Shown here: positions 44,649-53,376 of the stretch, piece after piece
Numbering within the stretch: the first letter of the stretch is position 1
Layout: every line of letters starts with the position of its first letter
Source: Litorivita sp050633545
GTDB taxonomy: Bacteria; Pseudomonadota; Alphaproteobacteria; Rhodobacterales; Rhodobacteraceae
Direction: 5' to 3'
Assembly: GCA_050633545.1 (NCBI GenBank)
Contig: JBOEGS010000005.1
Coordinates: 62,001 to 126,000, forward strand
Length of the DNA: 64,000 nucleotides
Program-made: the position numbers and the translations under genes
Notes under the pieces: model-generated
Database searches by the model: none
Seen by the model: the letters and a program-made list of their open reading frames with translations, nothing else
What the model was told of the DNA's origin: nothing

Positions 44649-45502
44649 GCGACATGAGCGGAAACCCCGGGGCAAGCGCAAACTTGAGCCCCAAAGCGTT
44701 CGAGGTGATCGCGAGCCTTGCCAAAAGCGAGGCCGGGATCATCTTGACGCCGGCCAAAACCACAATGGTGCAATCGCGCCTGCGCGGCCGAATTCGCGCC
44801 GTGGGCCATTCGGGGTTTGACGAATACGCCAAATTTGTCTCGTCCGAGCAAGGCTTGGCCGAACGGCGCGAAATGATTTCGGCCTTGACCACCAATGTGT
44901 CGCATTTCTTTCGCGAGCCGCATCACTTCGACATGCTACGCGATCAGGCCTTGCCGATCCTGCGCGAGCGTGCCCGCAATGGCGAGCGGGTTCGGATCTG
45001 GTCCGCGGGGTGTTCCAGCGGGCAAGAACCCTATTCCATCGCCATGACGCTATTGGAACATGCCCCGGAAATGGCACAAAAGGATGTGCTCATTCTGGCC
45101 TCTGATATCGATCCGCAAATCTTGGCCAAGGCCAAAGCGGGCGCCTATTCGGAGCAGCAGATCGGCGGCATCCCCGAGGCTTACCTCAAGAAATACATGC
45201 ATAAATCGGGCTCCGGTTTTGATGTGAAATACGAGGTTGATCCGGCATTGAAGAAACTGGTGCGGTTTCGGGAGCTGAACCTGCTGCGCGACTGGCCCAT
45301 GTCAGGCGGCTTTGATGTGGTGTTTTGCCGGAACGTGGTCATTTACTTTGATGCGCCGACACAGGCATCGCTTTGGCCAAGGTTCCACAAAATGCTTGGC
45401 AAGGACGCGTGGTTCTTTTTGGGACATTCGGAACGGATTTCCGATTGCGCCCAACCCCTTTTTAAATCAATCGGCTTGACCGCCTATCACCCTGCCGCAT
45501 AG
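44645..45502 (+). CDS. cheR: Chemoreceptor methyltransferase CheR
   Basis: CheR methylates glutamate residues on chemoreceptors using S-adenosylmethionine, giving adaptation. The 285 residues show the N-terminal helical domain (AFEVIASLAKSEAGIILTP) and the methyltransferase core: TTNVSHFFREPHHF, WSAGCSSGQEPYSIAM, ASDIDPQILAKAKAG, FDVVFCRNVVIYFD and FFLGHSERI. The start codon overlaps the cheW stop. Confidence 0.97.
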   Translation: MSDMSGNPGASANLSPKAFEVIASLAKSEAGIILTPAKTTMVQSRLRGRIRAVGHSGFDEYAKFVSSEQGLAERREMISALTTNVSHFFREPHHFDMLRDQALPILRERARNGERVRIWSAGCSSGQEPYSIAMTLLEHAPEMAQKDVLILASDIDPQILAKAKAGAYSEQQIGGIPEAYLKKYMHKSGSGFDVKYEVDPALKKLVRFRELNLLRDWPMSGGFDVVFCRNVVIYFDAPTQASLWPRFHKMLGKDAWFFLGHSERISDCAQPLFKSIGLTAYHPAA

Positions 45503-45529
45503 CGGCAACAACTCCAGGAGGACTGGTCT

Positions 45530-45916
45530 ATGGCTCTGCGAGACCAATTGAGAGTTATGGTTGTCGACGATATGTCTACCAGCCGCGGCTTGATCACACA
45601 GGCACTCGACGGCTTCGGCATTCGCAACGTGGCGAGCACCGACAACGGTGCAACCGCGCTCAAAGCGCTCGAAAGCGCGCCGGTGCACCTTGTGATTTCT
45701 GACTACAACATGCCGGAAATGGACGGATTGAAGCTTTTGCATCAATTGCGCTCGGCGCCGAAAACCAAAGGCGTTGGATTTATCTTGATCACCGGACGTG
45801 CGGAAAAACAGATCATCGAATATGGCAAGAAATTGGGAATGAACAACTTTCTCAAAAAGCCATTCGAGCCTGACGAGCTGCGCAAATGTATCGAAGCGGT
45901 GGTGGGACGGCTGTAA
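45530..45916 (+). CDS. cheY2: Second CheY-type response regulator
   Basis: A 128-residue single-domain receiver (MALRDQLRVMVVDDMSTSRGLI). The phospho-acceptor is D58 (VISDYNMPEMDG), the acidic pair is DD at 13-14 and the conserved lysine is in KKPFEPDEL. It ends with a one-base overlap (TAATG) with the next gene. Two CheY proteins with one CheA are common in alphaproteobacteria, where one drives the motor and the other can act as a phosphate sink; which is which here cannot be told. Confidence 0.92.
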   Translation: MALRDQLRVMVVDDMSTSRGLITQALDGFGIRNVASTDNGATALKALESAPVHLVISDYNMPEMDGLKLLHQLRSAPKTKGVGFILITGRAEKQIIEYGKKLGMNNFLKKPFEPDELRKCIEAVVGRL

Positions 45917-46383
45917 TGCACACGGCAAAGACGACACAGGAAGCATCCTCTATGGCAGGTGACAAAGACGAAATCGTCAACATCACCGCCTCGAGCATGA
46001 TCGAGGTGCTCGCGGGGCAAGTCAAAACCCTGCGCACCATCACAATCGCGCTCGAGAACGCGCTTTCTACGTCTCTTTGCAACTGCAACCCGCTGGACGG
46101 CGAGGCCTTGCAAAGCTTTCAACGGGTGGACTTCCTGCGCCAGTCCTTGCAGGACATCGAGGCGATCTTGCTTTATGTCAGCGAGCATATGAGCTGGCAC
46201 GCAGACAGTTCGGTGACCGTCGACGGGTTGCTACGTTCGGTGCATATGCGCGACAGCCTCAAAGACATTGTCCACTCTTTGCCAGAGGACGCCAAACATG
46301 GCTGCTCGGATGCCGATTTGTTTCTAGAGGACGGGTTGGACTCCCCCTCCGCATCAGATGACGACGACGACATCTGGCTGTGA
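45916..46383 (+). CDS. Putative CheY-P phosphatase-like (CheZ/CheT-like) protein
   Basis: A 155-residue mostly helical protein with no family I can name securely. Two features recall CheZ. The first is a helix carrying D72xxxQ76 (FQRVDFLRQSLQDIEAIL), where CheZ has its DxxxQ catalytic pair in QDLTGQ. The second is an acidic flexible tail ending DDDDDIWL, like the CheY-binding peptide at the CheZ C-terminus. It overlaps cheY2 by one base, so it is translationally coupled to a likely substrate. The adjoining helices (ITASSMIEVLAGQVKTLRTITIALENAL) could form the four-helix bundle. Function is inferred; the start could also be the ATG at 45952. Confidence 0.7.
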   Translation: MHTAKTTQEASSMAGDKDEIVNITASSMIEVLAGQVKTLRTITIALENALSTSLCNCNPLDGEALQSFQRVDFLRQSLQDIEAILLYVSEHMSWHADSSVTVDGLLRSVHMRDSLKDIVHSLPEDAKHGCSDADLFLEDGLDSPSASDDDDDIWL

Positions 46384-46402
46384 CGATTGTCAAACTTGGC
46401 TC

Positions 46403-46440
46403 AAAATGCCCGCTCGGCTTGGTCCGCAGCGGGCATTTTT
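46403..46440 (+). terminator. Intrinsic terminator of the plus-strand che operon
   Basis: A 12-bp stem AAAATGCCCGCT with AGCGGGCATTTT, 13-base loop, followed by a T run; 20 bp after the stop codon at 46383. Confidence 0.92.
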
Positions 46441-46676
46441 GTGCACATCGGATCAACCTGCGCGCAAGGACAAGGCCAGCGCGCCGTCCCATGCACCGCC
46501 TCAGATGTTCGGCGCGGCGCGTGAAGTGACGGATCGAGGAATACTCAGCGCTGCGAAGAACACAGCCGGCACCTGCGCCCCCAAAGGCAACGGGCACTCC
46601 CCACAATCCTTGGCTGGGCGCAGACCACAAGCACACTAAAAACGTTTCGGTAACAATTTAGACGATTAGGAACACC

Positions 46677-47195
46677 TTGAATAAAATTGCTCTCGGCCTC
46701 GTCGCCGCAATCGCTTTGTCTGGCTGAACACTCGCCCCCGTGGCCGCCACCTCTACCCCCGTAGCGGCATCCATGAAGCGCGGGCTGGATACCGGCAAGG
46801 TCGCGAAGGGCACCACAAAAACAACGGTGCGCGCCTATACCGCCAGTCCAGATGGAAAGAAAACCAATGAGGTGGTCGGGGCGAAATGCAAGATCGATGC
46901 CGATGAGCTTCTCGCGGAGGTGGTGACGCCGCAAGTCGTCGTTCTTCCCAAGTTCATACAACGCGCCGAATTGAACAATCGCGGCTTACCCAGTTCGCTC
47001 ATCGTAACCTGTAAGGCCGATAAGGTGAGCGGCACGGCTTCGGTCTCATCGCAGGAAAAAGCCGTCGGCACCACGGTTGGCGGCGGATTGGCGGCCGCGT
47101 TGATCACCGTGGCCGTCACGGCCGCTATGGCAACCTCGACGCCTTGGGCCTATCCTTGGGGCATTAGCGGCGGCCTTTCCGTGGAGTTAAAGTAG
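46677..47195 (+). pseudogene. Lipoprotein gene with TGA in place of the lipobox cysteine codon
   Basis: From a TTG at 46677, preceded by TTAGGA, the frame reads MNKIALGLVAAIALSG, then TGA at 46725-46727, then TLAPVAATSTPVAAS and continues open to 47195. The signal is a normal lipoprotein type except that the invariant Cys after LSG is a stop. The remaining protein of about 155 residues is Thr/Val/Ala-rich, with two cysteines (AKCKIDAD, VTCKADK) and a glycine-rich hydrophobic tail. A single base change (TGC to TGA) explains it. A GTG at 46740 could start a shortened cytoplasmic form. No SECIS-like element was recognised, so I treat it as a nonsense mutation, or a sequencing error. Confidence 0.7.
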
Positions 47196-47239
47196 TCGGT
47201 CATTGTGCGGCCAATCGGCAATGAGCTGACTTGAAATAT

Positions 47240-47271
47240 AAAAAGCGCCCTGACCAATCAGGGCGCTTTTT
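47240..47271. terminator. Bidirectional intrinsic terminator
   Basis: A perfect 14-bp stem (AAAAAGCGCCCTGA with TCAGGGCGCTTTTT) and a 4-base loop, with T tracts on both strands. It closes the lipoprotein-like unit on the plus strand and the mcp-cheB-cheD operon on the minus strand. Confidence 0.95.
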
Positions 47272-47299
47272 ATTCTTATCCATGGTCGCCCGCCGCGGT

Positions 47300-47839
47300 C
47301 TAGAACAGCTCCAGATCGTTGCCTCCGGCCGGTTCGACCTTGGGGCGCGGCGGCGGCGGTGGCGGGACGGCGGCGCCTGCGATCGATTTTTGCAGCACCC
47401 GTCCTTCGCCCGCATAAAAGCGGATTTGCCGCGCGAGGGTTCCGCCAAGGCTCTTTCCGACACAGGGGATGTTCTCGCGCTCGAGATATTCCACCACAAA
47501 AACCCCGTTGACTTGCCCGATATCCGACAGGCCCTCGATCATCTTGGCACCTCCAAACACCTTGGCCTGCAGGTTTTCGCGCTTTGCCCCGCGGCGGATC
47601 AATCCGTTGATGACCAATTCCATCGCGTTCACGCCTGCAAAATCATTCCGGCTTGCTCCGCTGCCCGATTGCGCCACGAGAATGTGGTTCATTCCGCCGA
47701 CACCCGCCATGGGATCCCAAATGCATGTGGCCACGCAGGAGCCCAAGATGGTCGTGATGACCCCATCTGGTTCCGACATGCAGGCAAACTCGCCTTGTGT
47801 AATATTCACGGATTTACCCGCAACGCTCGCATCTCTCAA
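47300..47839 (-). CDS. cheD: Chemoreceptor glutamine deamidase CheD
   Basis: CheD deamidates receptor glutamines and, in some species, interacts with CheC. The 179 residues contain the catalytic cysteine C35 (TILGSCVATCIWD) and H52 (GGMNHILV), followed by the VFGGAKMIEG and GKSLGGTLARQIRF motifs. The C-terminus carries a proline run (PPPPPPRPK). The start is a TTG at 47839 with AAGGGA upstream; no ATG matches the family start. It ends the operon mcp-cheB-cheD, 81 bp after cheB. Confidence 0.93.
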   Translation of the reverse strand: MRDASVAGKSVNITQGEFACMSEPDGVITTILGSCVATCIWDPMAGVGGMNHILVAQSGSGASRNDFAGVNAMELVINGLIRRGAKRENLQAKVFGGAKMIEGLSDIGQVNGVFVVEYLERENIPCVGKSLGGTLARQIRFYAGEGRVLQKSIAGAAVPPPPPPRPKVEPAGGNDLELF

Positions 47840-47920
47840 TTTTTGGTCCCTTCCTTTCAGGATGGCTTATGTTTCGGGCGCGGCGACACCATTGTATTGC
47901 CACTGCCGTTCACAAGTCCT

Positions 47921-48991
47921 TTACAGCTTGGCGCGCACCGGCTGGCAGACAAGGCTGCTGATCTCTTCGAGGGGCACCTGCGCATCGACAGCCCCGATTT
48001 CGACCGCCGCGCGCGGCATCCCGTAGACGACACAGCTTTCACGATCTTGCGCCACGCAATTGGCCCCGCCGTCGTGCAAAGCCTTCATGCCTTCCGCGCC
48101 GTCGCGGCCCAATCCGGTCAAGATCACCGCATGGACCCGCGAGGCAAACTCTTGCGCCGAGAAGAACAACTCATCGACCGAGGGACAATGACCGTTGCGT
48201 TTGGGCTTGTCGATCAGGCTGCAATAGACCTTGGCGCCGCGCAGGGCGACGCCGGTATGTAATGCGCCTCCCGGCGAGACGTAGACATTTCCGGGTTTGA
48301 GCTCGAGCCCATCGGCGGCCAATTGGACATCATGTGGGAAAATCTGTGCCAAACGTCCGCAAAAGCTGCTCAGGAAGGCCTCGGGCATATGTTGTGACAA
48401 AACAATCGGAGGGGCGTTGCGCGGCATCGTCGATAGAACTTTTTCAACTGCGGCCACACCGCCCGTCGAAGCACCGATCAAGATGACCTCGCCGCCCCAT
48501 TTGCGCGCCATATCGGGCACAGAGTGCGCGACGGGCGTGCCTTTGCTTGGCTGCCAAGTATCGCGCTTGGACGAGGCGTTGTTCACGACCGCGCTTGCAA
48601 CCGCATCGCGAAGGCTGAGCAAATCGGCCTTACTTATACCGCTCAACGGTTTGGGCAACACATCAAAGGCACCAAGCGAGAGCGCCCGCACGGCATTGTC
48701 GCTGCCTGCTTGCGTGACCGATGAAAACATCACCACAGGCATCGGGCGCAAGCGCATCAAACGTTCAAGAAAATCGAGCCCTGACATACGCGGCATTTCA
48801 ACATCAAGAGTGATCACATCGGGATTGAGGCTCTTGATCAAGCCGCGGGCCTCATAGGCATCCGATGCCTCGCCGACCACTTCGAGGCGCGGATCATTGC
48901 TAAGCGCGTGAGCGAGCACCGCACGGATGGCCGGCGAGTCGTCCACGATCAAGACACGGCGCGGGACTGTCATATCATTTGCATGTTTCAT
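47921..48991 (-). CDS. cheB: Chemoreceptor methylesterase/deamidase CheB
   Basis: CheB removes receptor methyl esters and is activated by CheA phosphorylation. The 356 residues have a receiver domain (D63 in TLDVEMPRMSG), a linker, and the methylesterase domain with the triad Ser in GASTGG, His in SQHMPEAF and Asp in GLGRDGAEG. The start is the ATG at 48991 because it overlaps the mcp stop by one base (TAATG) behind GGAAGAG; an in-frame ATG at 49006 and one at 48973 are alternatives. Confidence 0.96.
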   Translation of the reverse strand: MKHANDMTVPRRVLIVDDSPAIRAVLAHALSNDPRLEVVGEASDAYEARGLIKSLNPDVITLDVEMPRMSGLDFLERLMRLRPMPVVMFSSVTQAGSDNAVRALSLGAFDVLPKPLSGISKADLLSLRDAVASAVVNNASSKRDTWQPSKGTPVAHSVPDMARKWGGEVILIGASTGGVAAVEKVLSTMPRNAPPIVLSQHMPEAFLSSFCGRLAQIFPHDVQLAADGLELKPGNVYVSPGGALHTGVALRGAKVYCSLIDKPKRNGHCPSVDELFFSAQEFASRVHAVILTGLGRDGAEGMKALHDGGANCVAQDRESCVVYGMPRAAVEIGAVDAQVPLEEISSLVCQPVRAKL

Positions 48992-51900
48992 TAAAACTCT
49001 TCCCATGACTCTTCAATGTTGTCTTCGGTTGCGGCGAGAACGGCACCCGAGCGCCGGTCGATGACCACGCGGCGGCTCTGCGTGCGCCGCTCGGTCGCCC
49101 AACCGTCCTGTGATGGTTTGGCACGATTGGGCGCGGTCGATTTTGGGGCCGCAACGGGCGCGGGCTTGCGCGCGGACACAGGCGCAGGTGCTGCCGCAGC
49201 GGGTTTCTGCGCGGGCGGCGCAATCGCCGGCCGCATGTCCTGGCCCAATTTGAAACCGCTCAGGCTTCGCGCCAATACATCTGCGCGCCGCGCAAGTGCG
49301 TTGCTGGCCGAGGATGTTTCCTCAAACATAGCTGCATTTTGTTGCGTGGTTTGGTCAATTTCCATCACAGCAGCATTGATCTGTTGCAGACCCGTCGATT
49401 GTTCGCGCCCCGATTTGGCGATGTCGCCAATGTAACCGGAAATCTCCGACACAGATTCCATGATGTGTTTGAGCGCATCGCCGGTTTCTCCCACCAAGGT
49501 CACGCCCTTATCCACATGCTCGCCCGATTTCCGCAAAAGGGTGTTAATCTCTCCGGCTGCGTCCGAGCAGCGCTGCGCGAGCGCGCGCACCTCGGTTGCA
49601 ACAACTGCAAAGCCGCGCCCCGCCTCGCCCGCACGCGCCGCTTCGACGCCAGCGTTGAGCGCCAATAGGTTGGTTTGAAACGCAATCTCATCGATAACGC
49701 TGATCACCTTAACGATTTCCTGACTTGAGGCTTCGATCTCGGACATGGCCCCGACGGCCTCGCCAACCACTTGCTCGCTACGTTCGGCGCGGGTGCGCGC
49801 TTCTCTGACGACGGTTTCGGTGCGTGCCGCGCCCTCCGCCGCGCTATGGACATTGGTTGTCATCTCATCCAGCGCATTGGCGGTGTCGCGCAATGTCGCG
49901 GCCTGGCGCTCCGAGCGGATTGCCATATCTTCGGCCGCATTCGAAATTTCGGCGCTTTCACTTCGCATGTTCAGCGACTCTTCGGCTGCCACCTCAAGCG
50001 CCCGCGCCAGATCTGCGACCGCGGCGTTGAAATCTCCACGCAATTGCTCGTATTCGGGTGCAAATTCCGCATCAAGGCGCGTTGTAAGATCCCCCTGCGC
50101 AAGGCTTTGCATACCGATGCGAATTTGCTCGACCATATGCGTTTGCGCGGCTTCCATTGCGGCGCGTTTGGCCTCGGCCTTGCTCAAATGCGCGTGATCG
50201 ACGGTAATATCATTGCCGATCAAAACATAACCGACCAAAGACCCAACACGCGTGCGGATCGGAGAGAAGCTCCCTTCAAGGATCGATTCTTTGGCATCAG
50301 GCGCGTCCGGCTTGAGCACAAAACGGCCGCTGACCGTATCGCCCTCAAGCAGTTTGGCATGGGTTTCGTCGCATCCTTGCTGCGCGCGATTGTCGTCCGC
50401 GCAACCGGAGAACATGTCGAGCATTTTAACGCCTCGCAACGCGTCTAGCGACAGGTTGCAGCATTCAAAGAATCCGGTATTCGCATATTTCAACCGACCA
50501 TCGTCATCGAATTCGGCAAAAACCTGACTAGAATCAATGGCCTGTATGATGGCATTGCGGCGGGTTTCTTCGGTTGCATCCGACCACTCCACAACCGAGC
50601 CAAGCAATTCGCCATCGTCGTCGAAAAAGGGCTGCACATCGATCGCAAGACGGATATCGCCAAGCGGGATCGCTGCCGTAAAGCGTTGTCCCGCAGCGGC
50701 GCCAACCCGTTTGCGGATCGCCTCTGGTGCACGGTGAAACACATCCATGTTCATACCGATACAGCCGTCAGGATCAAAGTCGGGCGCGACTTTGCGAATA
50801 TCATCGGCATAGGTGCGCACGAGCTTGCGGATCGATTGGTTCATATGCGTGACGCAGAAGTTTGCATCCGTCATCATCAGGGCCGCCGAAGTTGCCCCGA
50901 CGGCGGCACTTTGGAATTTACTGTCGGCATTAATGGCTTCGGCTTCGACCAATTCGGTTTGAAGCGCGGCCAAAGCTTTGCCGATTGACCCGATCTCATC
51001 GCCGCGATCCACGCCGGGCACCGTGACACCATAATCACCATGGCGAATGGCGCTGATGGCATTTGACAGATCTTTGAGCGGGCGGCTCAAACCGCGGCCC
51101 AAGATAATACCAGCCAGCCCGAAAAGAGCCATAAGCACGAGACCTTGCATAAGCTGGTCACGGCGCAGTTTATTTGCCAGATTAAAGACGTCAGCTTGTG
51201 CGGTCTCGACAACGGCCACCCAAGACACCCCATCGATCATGACCGGCTGAAACCCCGACAAAAGCGGAACATCGCGCTGGGTTCGAGAGACATTCGCCCC
51301 CCCCGCCAGTGCGATGTTCAAAGGTGCCGGATCACGCAGCGGAGCGAGATCGATGACCGCTGCATCCGATGACAAAATGCCCTGCTCTGCATCAAGCAGA
51401 AAGGCATTGCCCTGCGCGCCGTTACCAGCGGTTCGCGCCATGATCTGCTCGACAGGTGCGGTGGACAAGCGTACGGCAAAGACCCCGTCGGGAGCGCCAT
51501 TCGCCCCTTTGACCAATTGCAAAGCAAAGGCCGAAAGCGCCCCGCCTACGGGCGCATATGGGGCGAAATTTACGAATGTGACCGTCTCGCCCTCGCCGCC
51601 GCCATTTTCGAAAAGCGATTGCACGGCTTTGGACAGCGCAGTTTGCGGTGTTTGCGCGATGCTGGAGGCAAAGTCGTCGCGCTTTTCGACCGAATAGACC
51701 AAGTTGCCGAACTTATCGAAAAGAAACACATCGGCAAAACCGGCACGTTCGGCCAAACCGCGATAAAATGGATGGTAGCGCTTATGCCCGCGGCTATAGG
51801 CCGAGCGCATTTCAGGATTGTCCAATGCGGCACGTTCGCCTTCGGGGTTGGGATTGTCGGTGATAAATGCACGGGTCAATTCCGCCTGCGCCGCGCCGTC

Positions 51901-52179
51901 AAAGGCTTTCCAGCCTGCCCCGAAGACACGCAGGGCCGTGGCAGTGTTTGGGCTGCTGGCTTGAAACGCGACCTCGGCTTCAACCTGTGCAAACCAAGTT
52001 TCGATTTCGGAGGCGCGCCGTTTGCTCATCGCACCGATGCTATCGTGCGATTCGTCCAAAAGCAGCGCCCGCGCACCATAGTATGACGAGGCGCCCATCA
52101 TGCCTAAAGCACTCAAGCTCAAGGCAAAGAACATGGCCGGTAGCACCAATGCGATGGGAATATTCCGAAGCAACTTCAT
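48991..52179 (-). CDS. Methyl-accepting chemotaxis protein with PAS domains
   Basis: A 1,062-residue receptor. TM1 lies near residues 9-30 and a long periplasmic region follows (about 310 residues, Cache-like, with FLFDKFGNLVYSVEKRDDF). TM2 lies near 350-370, then HAMP (RPLKDLSNAISAIRHGDYG), two PAS-type domains (around ALMMTDANFCVTHMNQS and VFAEFDDDGRLKYANTGFF), a second HAMP-like segment (MQSLAQGDLTTRLDAEF) and the signalling hairpin (IDEIAFQTNLLALNAGVEAARAGE). The final five residues SWEEF resemble the NWETF pentapeptide that tethers CheR/CheB. The start is the ATG at 52179; a TTG six bases upstream is in frame. It is operonic with cheB and cheD. Confidence 0.93.
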   Translation of the reverse strand: MKLLRNIPIALVLPAMFFALSLSALGMMGASSYYGARALLLDESHDSIGAMSKRRASEIETWFAQVEAEVAFQASSPNTATALRVFGAGWKAFDGAAQAELTRAFITDNPNPEGERAALDNPEMRSAYSRGHKRYHPFYRGLAERAGFADVFLFDKFGNLVYSVEKRDDFASSIAQTPQTALSKAVQSLFENGGGEGETVTFVNFAPYAPVGGALSAFALQLVKGANGAPDGVFAVRLSTAPVEQIMARTAGNGAQGNAFLLDAEQGILSSDAAVIDLAPLRDPAPLNIALAGGANVSRTQRDVPLLSGFQPVMIDGVSWVAVVETAQADVFNLANKLRRDQLMQGLVLMALFGLAGIILGRGLSRPLKDLSNAISAIRHGDYGVTVPGVDRGDEIGSIGKALAALQTELVEAEAINADSKFQSAAVGATSAALMMTDANFCVTHMNQSIRKLVRTYADDIRKVAPDFDPDGCIGMNMDVFHRAPEAIRKRVGAAAGQRFTAAIPLGDIRLAIDVQPFFDDDGELLGSVVEWSDATEETRRNAIIQAIDSSQVFAEFDDDGRLKYANTGFFECCNLSLDALRGVKMLDMFSGCADDNRAQQGCDETHAKLLEGDTVSGRFVLKPDAPDAKESILEGSFSPIRTRVGSLVGYVLIGNDITVDHAHLSKAEAKRAAMEAAQTHMVEQIRIGMQSLAQGDLTTRLDAEFAPEYEQLRGDFNAAVADLARALEVAAEESLNMRSESAEISNAAEDMAIRSERQAATLRDTANALDEMTTNVHSAAEGAARTETVVREARTRAERSEQVVGEAVGAMSEIEASSQEIVKVISVIDEIAFQTNLLALNAGVEAARAGEAGRGFAVVATEVRALAQRCSDAAGEINTLLRKSGEHVDKGVTLVGETGDALKHIMESVSEISGYIGDIAKSGREQSTGLQQINAAVMEIDQTTQQNAAMFEETSSASNALARRADVLARSLSGFKLGQDMRPAIAPPAQKPAAAAPAPVSARKPAPVAAPKSTAPNRAKPSQDGWATERRTQSRRVVIDRRSGAVLAATEDNIEESWEEF

Positions 52180-52461
52180 ACGCAACTCGGCGAACCGCCG
52201 TCCCTAGGTTTGAGTTCTAGCTCAGCCCTTATCGGTGCGAACGGTGAAGATGACTTTAATCGGGGCGGTTTTGGACCGTGACCGGGCGAGAATATTTGCT
52301 CAAATAGAAGGAATAATTGCACAAGTTGCCACGCGCGGAGCGGTACATCGCAATCTAAACAGCCTGCGGTTTTTTGCCCCCCTTCGACGGTGTCAAACTG
52401 CGCGCACTCCGAGCGGCCGCGGCCGCACAGCGCCGGTCAATCAAGCGAGAAACCAAACGGT

Positions 52462-53067
52462 TTAAACGAGATCCAGATCGCGCCCAATCATCGCCGCATG
52501 GGTGCGATTGCGCGCATCCAGCTTGCGGCTAAGGGTCTTTACATGAAGCTTGATCGTGACTTCCTGCACTCCCAAATCGCGGGCGATTTCTTTGTTGGAT
52601 TTACCCTCGCAAATTCCGTTAAGAACATCGCGTTCGCGCGGCGTGAGTTTGACCGAAAGCGCCTCGGCCTCTTGCGACAAAAATTGCAGCGGACGGTAGA
52701 CCTCTCCGGCGAGGATATGTTGAACCGCGCTCAGCAGCGTGTCCGGCGACAAGGTTTTGGGCAGAAATCCTGCCGCTCCAGCCTCCAGCGCGCGGCGCGC
52801 CACATCAGGAGACGCCGTGCCCGACATCACCGCGACCGCACCGGAATTTGGCAATGCCAAGAGTTTGCGAAGACCGTCCAATCCGCCCATCCCGGGCATC
52901 GTGTAGTCCAATACGACCAAATCGAACGGGCCAGAGGTTTGCATAATTTCAAGCGCTTGCATGAAATCAGCGGCTTGCACAACGCGAATATCGCTGCTCG
53001 CCTCAAGATAGGCCGCAATCGTATCGCGCACCAATTCATGATCGTCGGCAAGTAGGATTTCGCTCAT
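52462..53067 (-). CDS. NarL/LuxR-family response regulator
   Basis: A 201-residue response regulator: receiver domain 1-120 with phospho-acceptor D54 (LVVLDYTMPGMGG), lysine in LPKTLSPD, then a LuxR-type helix-turn-helix at 140-195 (LTPRERDVLNGICEGKSNKEIARDLGV then VKTLSRKL). It would bind DNA as a dimer. It is divergent from the oxidoreductase-fold protein and the hybrid kinase (53377-56792), which are the obvious phosphodonor candidates, but this pairing is inferred. Confidence 0.9.
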   Translation of the reverse strand: MSEILLADDHELVRDTIAAYLEASSDIRVVQAADFMQALEIMQTSGPFDLVVLDYTMPGMGGLDGLRKLLALPNSGAVAVMSGTASPDVARRALEAGAAGFLPKTLSPDTLLSAVQHILAGEVYRPLQFLSQEAEALSVKLTPRERDVLNGICEGKSNKEIARDLGVQEVTIKLHVKTLSRKLDARNRTHAAMIGRDLDLV

Positions 53068-53376
53068 TTTTTATCGCTCTTTCACACAATGTCCTGCGCA
53101 TCGGCGGCATTTGAAGGCCGCGCAGGGGATACTCTCGCAAAGCCAGTATCGCCCGTAAAGAGTGAAACAAATCTAAAGGCCGCTCCGGTTTCCTATTCTG
53201 TCGGATAGGGGTGTAGACGTGGGCCACCATAGAGACGAAAGTGGAACTGGTGAGTATCGTTAAACTTGTATCACAAATCGCAGCGGCTGACCAAATCGGG
53301 TTGGTTGTGTGCGCTTTTTCCCGCCTATTGTCCAATCGCCTACCCGCTCAGATTGCTAAAAACTTTTAGGAACGAC
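53068..53376. other. Divergent promoter region between LuxR regulator and sensor operon
   Basis: A 309-bp non-coding region separating two divergently transcribed units. It contains an AT-richer tract, the CCTAT..ATAGG palindrome described separately, and the AGGA ribosome site for the gene at 53377. I see no clear sigma-70 hexamers by eye and no coding potential. Confidence 0.6.
53192..53209. promoter_or_regulatory. Possible response-regulator operator
   Basis: A gapped palindrome CCTAT-8-ATAGG (5-bp arms), the size of NarL/LuxR-type sites, located 125 bp upstream of the regulator start and 168 bp upstream of the plus-strand gene. The match is short, so it is only a candidate. Confidence 0.3.

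Noticed and set aside
46725..46727. TGA read as selenocysteine in the lipoprotein-like gene
   Set aside because: No SECIS-like stem-loop with the expected spacing is visible just downstream, and the position is a lipobox Cys that must be acylated, so nonsense mutation or sequence error is simpler.
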